DNA of 64,000 nt from Sulfobacillus harzensis. GTDB lineage: Bacteria > Bacillota > Sulfobacillia > Sulfobacillales > Sulfobacillaceae. The position numbers and the translations under genes were made by a program. Below the pieces are notes generated by a model. It did no database searches. It was not told the DNA's origin and saw nothing but the letters and a program-made list of their open reading frames with translations. Positions 38,805 to 47,975 of the stretch are shown here, one piece after another (position 1 is the stretch's first letter; each line of letters starts with the position of its first letter). Location of the stretch: assembly GCF_012933365.1 (NCBI RefSeq), contig NZ_JABBVZ010000002.1:43686-107685 (forward strand), in the 5' to 3' direction.

Positions 38805-39836
38805 GTGGGGCTCAGGATAAAGACACTCATTGTGGGGATTGCGGGATTGCTCCTGGGAGCGTGGTTGATGACGTTTCTCGGGCCCAAGCCTAACAGCGAT
38901 ACCTTCAATTGGCCGGCGGTCGAGGTGGCCAAGCGGGTGGGGCCTTCTGTGGTGGTTGTGCAAAACAATCGTCTGAATGGAAGTCGTGAGCAAATGAAAG
39001 GCATGGGCTCCGGCGTGGTGCTGAACCGCGAAGGAGATATTGTAACCAACTACCACGTGGTTCAGGGAGCCGATGCGCTGACGGTGGTGCTGTCGACCGG
39101 TCAACGCTTTCGAGCTCGGGTGGTCGGTGTTGACCCTCCCACCGACTTGGCCGTCATTCGCATTCACGCCCAACATTTAGTTCCGATTCATTTTACCAGT
39201 TCTCGCGCGATTGAGCCCGGGCAATTGGTGGTGGCGATTGGCAACTCGCTGGGACTGACGCACACGGTCACCGTGGGTGTGGTATCGGCTAAAGACCGGG
39301 TGATGTATCGCGACGGATGGGAATATCACCTAATCCAAACAGACGCGGCGATAAACCCGGGAAACAGCGGGGGGCCCTTGGTCAACGACCGGGGCGAGCT
39401 CATCGGGATCAATTCGAGCAAGATTGCCCAAACCGGCGTCGAGGGTATTGGATTTGCCATTCCCAGTGATACCGTACAGTATGTCGTACAACAGCTGATA
39501 CGGTACGGACGCGTGCGCCGCCCGTGGATGGGGATCACCCTGCAACCAGTTCCGAATCACCAGCTCGGTATGATGATTGTGAGCGTGGCGCCCAACGGGC
39601 CGGCGGCGGTCGCCGGACTTCGGGCGGGCGATCTGGTAACGGCCATTAACCACCATCCGGTCCACAATCTCCGCGATGTCGTCAAAGTATTGGAACACAC
39701 GACCGTGGGCCGCGAGATTGATGTGTCGGTCCTTCGCGGGACGGCGAATCTGACGGTGCGCATTCGACTGCAAGAGATCCCTCAGCCAGCGGCGTCGGAG
39801 GAGAGCTCCACCGCTCACCGGAAACATCCCGCCTAA
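38805..39836 (+). CDS. htrA: HtrA/DegP-type serine protease with PDZ domain
   Basis: 343 aa from GTG 38805 (GGGAGGG upstream; an ATG at 38790 is less well placed). Order: membrane anchor (IVGIAGLLLGAWLMTFLG), trypsin-like domain with His in VTNYHVVQGA, Asp in PTDLAVIRI and Ser in NPGNSGGPLV, then a PDZ domain (VAPNGPAAVAGLRAGDLV). It degrades misfolded proteins outside the membrane. It precedes rlmH, as in Bacillus (yyxA-yydA), but the walRK-yycHIJ genes usually upstream are absent. Confidence 0.94.
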   Translation: MGLRIKTLIVGIAGLLLGAWLMTFLGPKPNSDTFNWPAVEVAKRVGPSVVVVQNNRLNGSREQMKGMGSGVVLNREGDIVTNYHVVQGADALTVVLSTGQRFRARVVGVDPPTDLAVIRIHAQHLVPIHFTSSRAIEPGQLVVAIGNSLGLTHTVTVGVVSAKDRVMYRDGWEYHLIQTDAAINPGNSGGPLVNDRGELIGINSSKIAQTGVEGIGFAIPSDTVQYVVQQLIRYGRVRRPWMGITLQPVPNHQLGMMIVSVAPNGPAAVAGLRAGDLVTAINHHPVHNLRDVVKVLEHTTVGREIDVSVLRGTANLTVRIRLQEIPQPAASEESSTAHRKHPA

Positions 39837-39862
39837 ATCACGCACATCGGCTAACGGAAAGG

Positions 39863-39891
39863 CAGACGGGGAAACCCGTCTGTTTCGGTTT
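39863..39891 (+). terminator. Terminator-like hairpin after htrA
   Basis: Stem CAGACGGG (39863-39870) / CCCGTCTG (39875-39882) with GAAA tetraloop, followed by TTTCGGTTT. The T-run is broken, so termination may be partial. Confidence 0.65.
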
Positions 39892-39984
39892 AGGGAACCA
39901 TAACGCCAGCTTTTTTCGAGCCGCGGTGGCAACCGAGGTATGCTAAAATCGGCTCCAATTGCAGACGCTCTTGGAGGAGGACAC

Positions 39985-40449
39985 GTGAGCCAATTTCGTT
40001 TGTTAACTGTGGGTCGTCCACGCGATCAGCGTTTAGCGGGTCTCGTCGCAGAATATGTCAAGCGCCTTAGCCCCTTGGGGCTCACGTGGCAGACTGTGGC
40101 CGAAGTGCCCTTTAAACGCGGACAGGAGTCCATCTCACAAATCCGGGAAGGAGAACGGCTATTAGCACGCATTGGCGCACGGGACTTTGTGGTGTTGCTG
40201 GATGTCAAGGGCGAGCAGGTGGATTCGCCAGGACTGGCGCAGCATCTCGAGCGTTGGCGGAAACTGTCTCGCCCTATAACCGTGGTGGTAGGCGGCAGCG
40301 CCGGCGTTTCCGACGCTGTTCAGACACGGGCCGACTGGCGCTGGTCGTTGACGCCGCTCACGTTACCGCACGGCTTGGCACAAGTGGTGGTGGCCGAACA
40401 ACTGTACCGGGCATGGACAATAGGGCAAGGACACCCTTATCATAAGTAA
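39985..40449 (+). CDS. rlmH: 23S rRNA pseudouridine1915 N3-methyltransferase RlmH
   Basis: 154 aa, SPOUT-class methyltransferase. The GTG start follows GGAGGAGG. Conserved parts are KGEQVDSPGLAQHLERW, VVVGGSAGVSDAVQTRADWRWSLTPLTLPHGLAQVVVAEQLYRAW and the terminal GHPYHK. The knot region VGGSAGVS replaces the more common IGGAYG-like motif. Linked to htrA as in many Firmicutes. Confidence 0.95.
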   Translation: MSQFRLLTVGRPRDQRLAGLVAEYVKRLSPLGLTWQTVAEVPFKRGQESISQIREGERLLARIGARDFVVLLDVKGEQVDSPGLAQHLERWRKLSRPITVVVGGSAGVSDAVQTRADWRWSLTPLTLPHGLAQVVVAEQLYRAWTIGQGHPYHK

Positions 40450-40480
40450 GCAGCCAGAAATACGAGACGAGGTGTGAGGC

Positions 40481-41521
40481 ATGGCAGGATTGTTCGACCG
40501 TTTTGCACTAAATGGCTTAGAGATCAAAAACCGTGTGATGATGTCGCCGATGTGCCAATACTCGGTGTGGGCCAAGGATGGGGCACCGAATGAGTGGCAT
40601 TATGTGCATTACATATCGCGGGCGGTGGGCGGCGTCGGTCTCGTGATGATGGAAATGACCGATGTCGTGCCGGACGGCCGCATTACCGTGTACGATCTGG
40701 GCATTTGGGATGACGCCCAAATCCCTGCGTTTCGCCGCATTGTTGATCAGGTTCACAGCTACGGGGCCAAAATCGGGATTCAACTTGCTCACGCGGGGCG
40801 CAAAGCGGAGTCTCCCGAATTGCAACCGGAGGCACCTTCACCGATTGCCTTCTCGGATAAGTATCGCGTGCCCCGCGAACTGAGTCGGGATGACATTCGC
40901 CGGCTGGTGGACGCCTTCCGTGAGGGAGCCCGACGGGCGCTCGAGGCGGGGGTGGATACCCTTGAGCTGCATGGCGCTCACGGATACCTCATTCACCAAT
41001 TTATGTCGCCCCTGTCCAACCACCGTACGGACGAATACGGGGAGCCCACCCGCTTTGGCGTCGAGGTGATTGAGGCGGTCAAGTCCGTTATGCCGAGCGG
41101 TATGCCGCTCTTAATGCGGCTTTCCGCCACCGAATACACCGATCAGGGCTACAGCTTTGCCGATTTGCTGGAAATGGCTCGCATCTATCGCGATCACGGG
41201 GTGGATATGTTTGACGTGTCCACGGGCGGAAACGCGGTGGTGCACATTCACGATTATCCTGGATATCAACTGCCCTATGCTGCCGAGTTGAAAAAAGCGC
41301 TGAATGTGCCGGTCATTACGGTAGGCCGCATGGAATCGTTTGATCTGGCTCAGGCGGCTCTCGAACGGGGCGAAGCGGACATGGTGGCGATTGCCCGTGG
41401 ACTTCTCCGCGACCCGTATTGGGCGAATGCGGCGGCCTTGCACTTCGAGCAGCACGTCCAGGTCCCCCAGGAATATTACCGGGCTTTTCCTCGTTGGTTT
41501 ACCACCGGAGAGTCCCGATGA
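40481..41521 (+). CDS. namA: NADPH dehydrogenase, old yellow enzyme family
   Basis: 346 aa FMN-dependent ene-reductase of the YqjM class. It opens [25 protein letters not shown] with the redox-tuning Cys; substrate-binding His pair lies in [26 protein letters not shown]-type sequence near residue 165, with FMN-binding VITVGR and [12 protein letters not shown] near the end. It reduces activated alkenes and helps with electrophile stress. It overlaps the next gene by 4 nt. Confidence 0.94.
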   Translation: [346 protein letters not shown]

Positions 41522-41847
41522 CGATTGGTGAGATGCAGCAGACGGTGGATGCCTGGATTAGTCAATTCGAGGAAGGGTATTTCTCACCCGCGGTGATGAT
41601 GCTGCGCCTCACGGAGGAACTGGGAGAGTTGGCCCGCGAGGTCAATCATCAGTTTGGCCCCAAGCAGAAAAAGGCCAATGAGCCTGAGAATTCGTTGGAA
41701 ATGGAATTGGGCGATATCCTGTTTGTGCTGGCATCCTTCGCCAACAGTCTTCAGATTGATCTGGATGCAGCCTTTCAAGCGGTGATGAAGAAATTTGAAA
41801 CGCGGGACCGCGACCGCTGGACCCGTCGCGAGACCCCCACCCCATAA
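41518..41847 (+). CDS. MazG nucleotide pyrophosphohydrolase
   Basis: 109 aa from an ATG overlapping the namA stop. The metal-binding set is visible: LTEELGELAREVNHQFG and LEMELGDILFVLASFANSL, the EEx..E / ExxD pattern of MazG/YpjD enzymes that hydrolyse NTPs or dNTPs. It probably cleans oxidised or excess nucleotides. A terminator-like hairpin follows. Confidence 0.9.
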   Translation: MTIGEMQQTVDAWISQFEEGYFSPAVMMLRLTEELGELAREVNHQFGPKQKKANEPENSLEMELGDILFVLASFANSLQIDLDAAFQAVMKKFETRDRDRWTRRETPTP

Positions 41848-41866
41848 GCGGCGCATGCTGCATCAT

Positions 41867-41900
41867 GAGCAGGACTCGTGGAGGGTCCTGCTCCTCTTTT
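41867..41900. terminator. Terminator between mazG and MFS gene
   Basis: Stem GAGCAGGAC (41867-41875) / GTCCTGCTC (41885-41893), nine-base loop, then CTCTTTT. It lies between two converging genes and best serves the plus-strand one. Confidence 0.75.
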
Positions 41901-43143
41901 AGCGGACCTTGCGGACGCGAGTCACTAGTATCGAGCCGAAAAGAAAGTAGACAAAGGTTAGGACGAAGAGTGCGCGGTATGAGAAGGCGTTGCCAAAGTG
42001 GACGACGAGGACGGCCAATAGGATGCCGGCAACGGCGGTGGAGATGGTCTGTGCCACCGTTTGTGAAATGGACCAGAGACCCATGTCCTTAGCGGCGTCT
42101 CCCGTCGGCGGCAGCACGTCGACCGCCAAGGCCCAATCGGTGGAGAGATAGGTTCCGTAACCTAAGCCAAAGATGACCGCAAACACTGTCACCATCAATA
42201 AGCTATGGGTGAACACAAATCCCAAAGCGGCGGCGCCCATGACGAAGCCGCCCATGATAACCATAATTTTGCGCCGACTCCATTTGTCCGAAAGCCATCC
42301 CGCACTGAGGACGGACGCCAGTGAAGCCAGTGTAACCGCGATGAGCGCCTGATCCAGCATCGGGTTGGGATTGGCCAGATGTTGGACAAAGTGGAGATAG
42401 TAATAGAGGTAGTACTCCAACGTGGAAAACCCCAGCATGACCAGAAGCCGTGTGAAAAATACCCACCACCAGTCGCCGTGAACTTTGGGAGGGATCCAGA
42501 AACTCTTGAGAAACGTGCTGAGATGCCAGTCCGGCGGTTTTTGCCGGAGGGGAACTTCCGGAACACCGAGCACCGTGACAACCAGACCTACCAGTTGCAA
42601 AACCGCCAGCACCAGAAAGGTGGTCCGCACGGTGAAAAAGCTGGGCAGCAGCACACCACCAATTATGGCGGCTTGGCTCATGAGTCCCATGTAACCGGAG
42701 GCCACGCCGCGTTGTTCAAAAACCACCACGTCCGGGATGAGCGCTTGGTAGGGAGCGGACGCTAAGTTCGAGAAGACCTGCAATAGGAGATAAAAGAAGA
42801 GAAAGGTCGCGAAGCGGTGGGAAAATCCCATGGCCGCCAGCGCGAGCGCCGTCCCTGCCACCCCGGTTACCATATACGGACGTCGGCGTCCGGCTCGATG
42901 GGTGCTGCGATCGGAGAGCGCCCCAACGATGGGTTGAATTATCGAGGCCAGTAACGCCCCGGATGCGGTCAGCCAGGACACGGCTGGGCCGGATCGGGCT
43001 GGGCCGACCATGTGCAGCACAACCTCGGGCACGACAATGATGATGAGCGCAGTCCATTGCATATTAGAGGTGAGCCAGAAGAAACTTAGCGCCAGGTTTT
43101 CCGCCACGTTAAGCCGATGAGGATTGGCTGCCGCGGTTTTCAA
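41899..43143 (-). CDS. MFS transporter, sugar-cation symporter-like
   Basis: 414 aa with about twelve membrane segments. The loop motif SDRSTHRAGRRRPYMVTG after helix 2-3 and GYGTYLSTDWALAVDVLPP near helix 9-10 fit the GPH/SUT-like branch of the major facilitator superfamily. Substrate unknown. It diverges from lpdA; no convincing promoter pair was found in the shared gap. Confidence 0.8.
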   Translation of the reverse strand: MKTAAANPHRLNVAENLALSFFWLTSNMQWTALIIIVVPEVVLHMVGPARSGPAVSWLTASGALLASIIQPIVGALSDRSTHRAGRRRPYMVTGVAGTALALAAMGFSHRFATFLFFYLLLQVFSNLASAPYQALIPDVVVFEQRGVASGYMGLMSQAAIIGGVLLPSFFTVRTTFLVLAVLQLVGLVVTVLGVPEVPLRQKPPDWHLSTFLKSFWIPPKVHGDWWWVFFTRLLVMLGFSTLEYYLYYYLHFVQHLANPNPMLDQALIAVTLASLASVLSAGWLSDKWSRRKIMVIMGGFVMGAAALGFVFTHSLLMVTVFAVIFGLGYGTYLSTDWALAVDVLPPTGDAAKDMGLWSISQTVAQTISTAVAGILLAVLVVHFGNAFSYRALFVLTFVYFLFGSILVTRVRKVR

Positions 43144-43489
43144 GAAGAGGCCCCCTCGGGGATCCGGTTGCCGATAAATTCGACAAATATTGCCGTCTTC
43201 CTTGTTTGAACTGGCGGCGCGGAGGTAGTTGCGATAAGTTGGTGAAAGCGTTAGGCTCTAGGTAGCCTCAAAGGGTGGAATCGAAAGCATTAGCCGGTCT
43301 CTTTATTCCTCTTCTCGAGCCGCGGCGGGCCGCGTCAGGGACCGGAATCGTCGGGGTCTAGGAACGGCGGGCTTGTGGCCGGCCGCCGATGGGCATGCGT
43401 CGAGAGCACTCTTTGGGCAGTGAGCGTGCGTCCTGGCCATATTGCTAAGGGCGCGGCGTGTCCCGACACCAGGTTTAGGGAGGAGAAGT
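43144..43489. other. Intergenic region between MFS gene and lpdA
   Basis: 346 bp separating divergent genes, the longest gene-free gap. It should hold promoters for the MFS gene and the 2-oxoacid dehydrogenase operon. I found no good sigma-A pair and no sigma-54 GG-N10-GC pattern. The only clear element is GGGAGGAG before lpdA. Confidence 0.5.
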
Positions 43490-44893
43490 ATGGCAGAGAC
43501 CAGTTTTGACGTCATTATCCTCGGAGGCGGCACCGGTGGATATGTGGCCGCCATTCGGGCGGCGCAGCTAGGATTGAAAACCGCCTTGGTTGACGCGGGC
43601 CGGGTGGGCGGAACTTGCCTTCACCGGGGCTGCATTCCCACCAAAGCGCTGTTACATACCGCAGAGCTGTATCACACTTTTCAGCATCGCGATGAGTTCG
43701 GCATCACGGCCGACAAGGTTGGGTTGGACTACGACAAGGCCATGGCTAAGAAGGATAAAGTGGTAACCCAGCTTTGGAAGGGCGTCGAGTTTTTACTTAA
43801 GAAAAACAAGGTAACGGTGGTTCAAGGTTGGGGCCGCTTGGTGGATGCCTCGCACGTGGAGGTCGCCCAAGAGTCCGGGAAAACAACCCTAACAGCCAAA
43901 GATATTGTCCTGGCGACCGGCTCCGTGCCCCGGGAACTCCCCGACTTGCCCTTTGATGGCAAGCAGATTTTAAGTTCCGACCACATTTTGGAGAAGACCG
44001 ACATCCCCAAGTCCATCATCATTTTAGGCGGGGGCGCCATCGGCGTCGAGTTCGCCTCCATGTACAACGATTTCGGCGCCAATGTCACTTTGATCGAAAT
44101 GCTCCCCCATATTCTTCCGCAGGATGACGAGGAAGTTGCGGGCGAATTGACCAAGATGCTCACCAAGCGGGGCATCAAAATTTTGGCCGGTACCAAGTTT
44201 GATCTCAAGAGCGTGAAGAAGAGCGCCAAGGGTGTTAGTGCGAAGGTGACCGGGCCGGACGGCAAGGTGTCCGAGATAAATGGCGAGGTGCTCTTGGTGG
44301 CCGTAGGACGCAAAGCCATCACGGAAGACGTCGGGCTGGAGACGGTGGGCGTCAAGGTTGAACGGGGCTTCGTCACCGTGGACGACCATTACCGTACTAA
44401 CGTCCCGCACATCTACGCTATCGGTGACTTGATTGGAGGCTACCTGTTGGCCCATGTCGCATCGCACGAGGGCATGATTGCGGTCGAGACCATCGCTGGC
44501 AAGAATCCCGAGTTGCTTGATCCCGCCCGAGTTCCGCGCGTCACCTACTCGCGGCCGGAGGTTGCCTCGGTCGGCTTGACCGCTAAAGAGGCACAAGATC
44601 GTGGATATGATGTGAAGGTCGGGGTGTTTCCTTTCCGCGCTAACGGCAAGTCGCTGATCCTGGGCGAACCGGACGGCATTGTCAAGTTGGTGGCCGACAA
44701 GAAAACGGACGCATTGTTGGGAGCTCACATTGTGGGTCCGCACGCATCCGACTACATCAACGAGATGGCGCTGGCGCGTTTCTTGGAAGCGACCGCATGG
44801 GAAGTGGCGGAAAGCGTTCATGCGCACCCCACGGTATCGGAAGTGCTGCATGAAGCTGCCTTGGCGGTGGACGGGCACGCTATTCACATTTAA
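43490..44893 (+). CDS. lpdA: Dihydrolipoyl dehydrogenase (E3)
   Basis: 467 aa FAD enzyme that reoxidises lipoamide. FAD motif IILGGGTGGYVAAIRAAQLG, redox pair in GRVGGTCLHRGCIPTKALLH, NAD motif IIILGGGAIGVEFASM, and C-terminal His-Glu in HAHPTVSEVLHEA. GGGAGGAG precedes the ATG. As first gene of the operon it supplies E3 for the E1/E2 encoded after it. Confidence 0.96.
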   Translation: MAETSFDVIILGGGTGGYVAAIRAAQLGLKTALVDAGRVGGTCLHRGCIPTKALLHTAELYHTFQHRDEFGITADKVGLDYDKAMAKKDKVVTQLWKGVEFLLKKNKVTVVQGWGRLVDASHVEVAQESGKTTLTAKDIVLATGSVPRELPDLPFDGKQILSSDHILEKTDIPKSIIILGGGAIGVEFASMYNDFGANVTLIEMLPHILPQDDEEVAGELTKMLTKRGIKILAGTKFDLKSVKKSAKGVSAKVTGPDGKVSEINGEVLLVAVGRKAITEDVGLETVGVKVERGFVTVDDHYRTNVPHIYAIGDLIGGYLLAHVASHEGMIAVETIAGKNPELLDPARVPRVTYSRPEVASVGLTAKEAQDRGYDVKVGVFPFRANGKSLILGEPDGIVKLVADKKTDALLGAHIVGPHASDYINEMALARFLEATAWEVAESVHAHPTVSEVLHEAALAVDGHAIHI

Positions 44894-44908
44894 TCGAGGG
44901 GGACGCCA

Positions 44909-45895
44909 ATGGCAGGCCTCGAGCAAGATGCGGAACGGCTTCAGACCATGTATTATTACATGGTGCTAAGTCGCGAACTTGACCGGCGGATATGGATTCT
45001 GAACCGCCAAGGCAAGTCGGCGTTTGTGATCTCTGGTCAGGGTCAGGAAGGGGTTCAGGTAGGCGCTGCGATGGCGCTGGACCCGACGTCCGACTGGCTG
45101 GCCCCGTATTATCGCGACATGGCGATGGTGATGGCGTTCGGGATGACGCCGCGGGAGGTAATGCTGGGCCAGCTGGGCCGGGCGGCCGATCCCAATTCCG
45201 GCGGGCGGCAAATGCCGTCGCACTATGGTCACTATGCCAAGCGCATTTTGACGGGTTCTTCGCCGGTGGCAACGCAGGTCGTGCATGCTGTGGGTTTGGC
45301 GTGGGCCATGAAGTTGAAGCACACCGAAGGCGTGGTGCTCACCTCGTTGGGGGAAGGCTCTACGAATCAGGGCGAGTTTCATGAGGCGCTGAACTTTGCG
45401 GCTGTCCATAAGACGCCGGTAATTGTTCTGGTTGAGAACAACGGCTACGCCATTTCCGTTCCGCAAGAGCGGGAAATGGCCATCCATGATGTGGCCGAGA
45501 GAGGCCAAGGCTACGGCATCCCATCGGTGGTCGTGCGAGGCTCCGACCCAATGGAAGTGTACCAGGTGGTACGCGAAGCTCGACTTCGGGCGCTGCGCGG
45601 GGAAGGACCCACGCTCATTGAAGCCAAAACGCATCGGTTTACCGCGCATTCCAGCGATGACGACGATCGCAGCTATCGTTCGCGGGAGAAGTTGGAGGAA
45701 GAAAAGCGGGACGATCCCCTGGTGGTGTTCCGTACTTGGTTGGAAAAGGAAAAACTGTGGGATAGTGAGGCCGAAAAAGCGCTCTATCAGCGCGTGAAGC
45801 AGGAAGTAGACGATGCCACGGACTTTGCGGAACAGTCTCCCGAGCCCGATCCGGGCACGCTCTATGACCATGTCTATGGCTCCTCCCCAGCATAA
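44909..45895 (+). CDS. 2-oxoacid dehydrogenase E1 alpha, copy 1
   Basis: 328 aa thiamine-diphosphate subunit. ThDP motif GEGSTNQGEFHEALNFAAVHKTPVIVLVENNGYAIS, phosphorylation-loop-like HSSDDDDRSYR, and DPNSGGRQMPSHYG. The family resemblance is to branched-chain or pyruvate E1 alpha; substrate is not settled. It is followed 29 bp later by a full-length paralog, an unusual duplication before a single E1 beta. Confidence 0.92.
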   Translation: MAGLEQDAERLQTMYYYMVLSRELDRRIWILNRQGKSAFVISGQGQEGVQVGAAMALDPTSDWLAPYYRDMAMVMAFGMTPREVMLGQLGRAADPNSGGRQMPSHYGHYAKRILTGSSPVATQVVHAVGLAWAMKLKHTEGVVLTSLGEGSTNQGEFHEALNFAAVHKTPVIVLVENNGYAISVPQEREMAIHDVAERGQGYGIPSVVVRGSDPMEVYQVVREARLRALRGEGPTLIEAKTHRFTAHSSDDDDRSYRSREKLEEEKRDDPLVVFRTWLEKEKLWDSEAEKALYQRVKQEVDDATDFAEQSPEPDPGTLYDHVYGSSPA

Positions 45896-45924
45896 ACGGT
45901 GAGGATTGAAAGGAGAGGGTGAGG

Positions 45925-46905
45925 GTGTCAGACAACGGATTAACTCCTGAGCTGATGCTGGACATGTATTACCACATGGCGCTTGCTCGCGCCGTGGACG
46001 ACCGCATGTGGATTTTAAACCGGCAAGGACGCGCGCCGGTGGTATATACCTCCAACGGGCATGAGGCCGCCCAGGTAGGCTCGGCATTCGCCTTGAATCG
46101 CGGGGAAGATTGGATTTGCCCGTATTACCGGGACTTGGCATTGGTGTTGGCGTATGGCATGACGCCGCGCGAAGTGATGCTGCACTTATTGGGTCGAGCT
46201 GATGACCCGAACTCGGGCGGACGGCAGATGCCAGCTCACTGGGGGCATGCCAAACTGCACATTTTAACCGGCGGGTCTGTGGTGGCCACCCAAGACGTGC
46301 ATGCCGCCGGATTGGCCTTGGCGTCCAAAGTTTTAAAGGATGGGCGGGTGTCGGTGGCGTACTTCGGCGAAGGCTCCACCAGCCAAGGCGAATTCCACGA
46401 GGCGCTGAACTTTGCCGCAGTACATAAGCTGCCGGTGATTTTCTTCAACGAAAACAATGGCTACGCCATTTCGGTGCCGTCGCGCAAGCAGATGGCGGTT
46501 CAGGATGTGGCAGCACGGGCCGCTGGTTACGGTATGCCGGGCGTGATTGTGGATGGCAACGATCCTGTTAAAGTCTACGAAGTTGTGAAAGAGGCCGCTG
46601 ATCGAGCCCGCCGCGGCGAAGGTCCAACCCTGATCGAAGCCAAGACCTATCGCTTCGTGCCCCATTCCAGTGACGACGACGATCGCGCCTATCGTTCCCG
46701 CGAGGAGGTTGCCGAAGCGAAAAAGCGCGACCCCATCGCGATGTTTGAGAAGCGCTTGAAGGACGAAGGCATTCTCACTGACGAGAAACTTAAGGAGATG
46801 CAGAAAAAGATTAAGGATATCGTCAATGATGCCACGGATTTTGCTGAAAAGGCGGCTTTGCCGGATCCCGCCACGCTCGGGGATCACGTCTACGGATCGT
46901 TGTAA
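45925..46905 (+). CDS. 2-oxoacid dehydrogenase E1 alpha, copy 2
   Basis: About 326 aa; GTG 45925 is preferred, spaced from AGGAGAG, over GTG 45919. Same ThDP motif, GEGSTSQGEFHEALNFAAVHKLPVIFFNENNGYAIS, and VPHSSDDDDRAYR. Homologous over its whole length to copy 1 but clearly diverged, for example in the entry region (YTSNGHEAAQ against ISGQGQEGVQ). It lies next to E1 beta. Either copy could pair with that beta subunit. Confidence 0.92.
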   Translation: MSDNGLTPELMLDMYYHMALARAVDDRMWILNRQGRAPVVYTSNGHEAAQVGSAFALNRGEDWICPYYRDLALVLAYGMTPREVMLHLLGRADDPNSGGRQMPAHWGHAKLHILTGGSVVATQDVHAAGLALASKVLKDGRVSVAYFGEGSTSQGEFHEALNFAAVHKLPVIFFNENNGYAISVPSRKQMAVQDVAARAAGYGMPGVIVDGNDPVKVYEVVKEAADRARRGEGPTLIEAKTYRFVPHSSDDDDRAYRSREEVAEAKKRDPIAMFEKRLKDEGILTDEKLKEMQKKIKDIVNDATDFAEKAALPDPATLGDHVYGSL

Positions 46906-46973
46906 GTCGACGACGGATGAAACCAGATAAGGAGGGCAAAGTCCGGCGTTGACCAAGAGCCGGGCGAACGACT

Positions 46974-47957
46974 ATGGCGGTATTAAGCTATCTAGAAGCG
47001 ATTCGGGAAACTTTGCGCCAAGAGATGCGGCGCGACGAACGCATCATCATTTATGGTGAGGACGTGGGGGTGCGGGGCGGAGTGTTCCGCGTCACCGAGG
47101 GATTGCAAAAGGAGTTTGGAGAAGAGCGGGTGATTGACTCGCCTTTGGCGGAAGCGGCCATCGTCGGCACGGCGATTGGCGCAGCCATTAATGGTCTGCG
47201 GCCCGTTCCGGAAATTCAATTTGCCGACTTCATTTTCCCCGCCATTAACCAGATTGTGCAGGAGGCGGCGCGCATTCGCTACCGCTCCAACGGCACCTTC
47301 CATGTGCCGTTGGTGATTCGGGCGCCTTTTGGTGGTGGTGTTCACGGTGCCCTGTATCACTCGCAAAGCGTGGAGGCGTTCTTTGCCCACGTTCCGGGCC
47401 TCAAGGTTGTGGTGCCGGGGACTCCGTATGATGCCAAGGGACTGCTGGCCTCAGCCATCCAAGACGAGGATCCGGTGCTGTACTTTGAACACAAGGCCGC
47501 ATACCGGTCGTTGAAGGGTGAGGTGCCTGATGAACGGTACCTGATTCCCATCGGTCAGGCCGACTATAAACGCCAGGGCAAGGATGTTTCCATTATTACC
47601 TATGGTCTCATGGTGAGCTATGCGCTCAAGGCGGCCGAAGAGCTGGAGAAGGAAGGAATTTCCGTTGAGGTGCTGGACCTTCGATCGGTGAGGCCCTTGG
47701 ATGTGGAGAAAATACTGGAGACAGCCAAGAAGACCGGTAAAGTACTTGTCGTGCACGAAGACAATTTGACCGGCGGCATCGGTGGGGAGGTTAGTGCCCT
47801 CATCTCGGAGCATGCGCTCTTCTATCTCGACGCGCCCATCATGCGTCTGGCGGGACCGGACGTTCCGGCAATGCCGTATGCGGCACCACTAGAGCACGCC
47901 TTCATGGTTACGCCGGAGAAGATTCGTGACAAGGCGCGAGAATTGGCCAAGTTCTAA
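46974..47957 (+). CDS. 2-oxoacid dehydrogenase E1 beta
   Basis: 327 aa. It opens MAVLSYLEAIRETLRQEMRRDERIIIYGEDVGVRGGVFRVT, typical of BkdAB/PdhB, with PEIQFADFIFPAINQIVQEAARIRYRSNG and DLRSVRPLD. An AAGGAGGG lies about 35 bases upstream, too far for this ATG, and the ATG itself has no good ribosome site. Forms the E1 tetramer with an alpha subunit. Confidence 0.95.
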   Translation: MAVLSYLEAIRETLRQEMRRDERIIIYGEDVGVRGGVFRVTEGLQKEFGEERVIDSPLAEAAIVGTAIGAAINGLRPVPEIQFADFIFPAINQIVQEAARIRYRSNGTFHVPLVIRAPFGGGVHGALYHSQSVEAFFAHVPGLKVVVPGTPYDAKGLLASAIQDEDPVLYFEHKAAYRSLKGEVPDERYLIPIGQADYKRQGKDVSIITYGLMVSYALKAAEELEKEGISVEVLDLRSVRPLDVEKILETAKKTGKVLVVHEDNLTGGIGGEVSALISEHALFYLDAPIMRLAGPDVPAMPYAAPLEHAFMVTPEKIRDKARELAKF

Positions 47958-47975
47958 GAGACGAGGAGGATGCAC

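Noticed and set aside
39354..39368. AAACCCGGGAAA as a Noc site
   Set aside because: Only one half matches; the left arm is AAACCC rather than TTTCCC.
43200..43230. Sigma-54 promoter before the 2-oxoacid dehydrogenase operon
   Set aside because: Bacillus bkd operons use sigma-54, but the GG...GC pair here is 16 bases apart, not ten.
44024..46141. Long open frames opposite lpdA and the E1 genes
   Set aside because: Antisense frames in GC-biased coding sequence; no ribosome sites or recognisable domains, while the plus-strand genes are certain.
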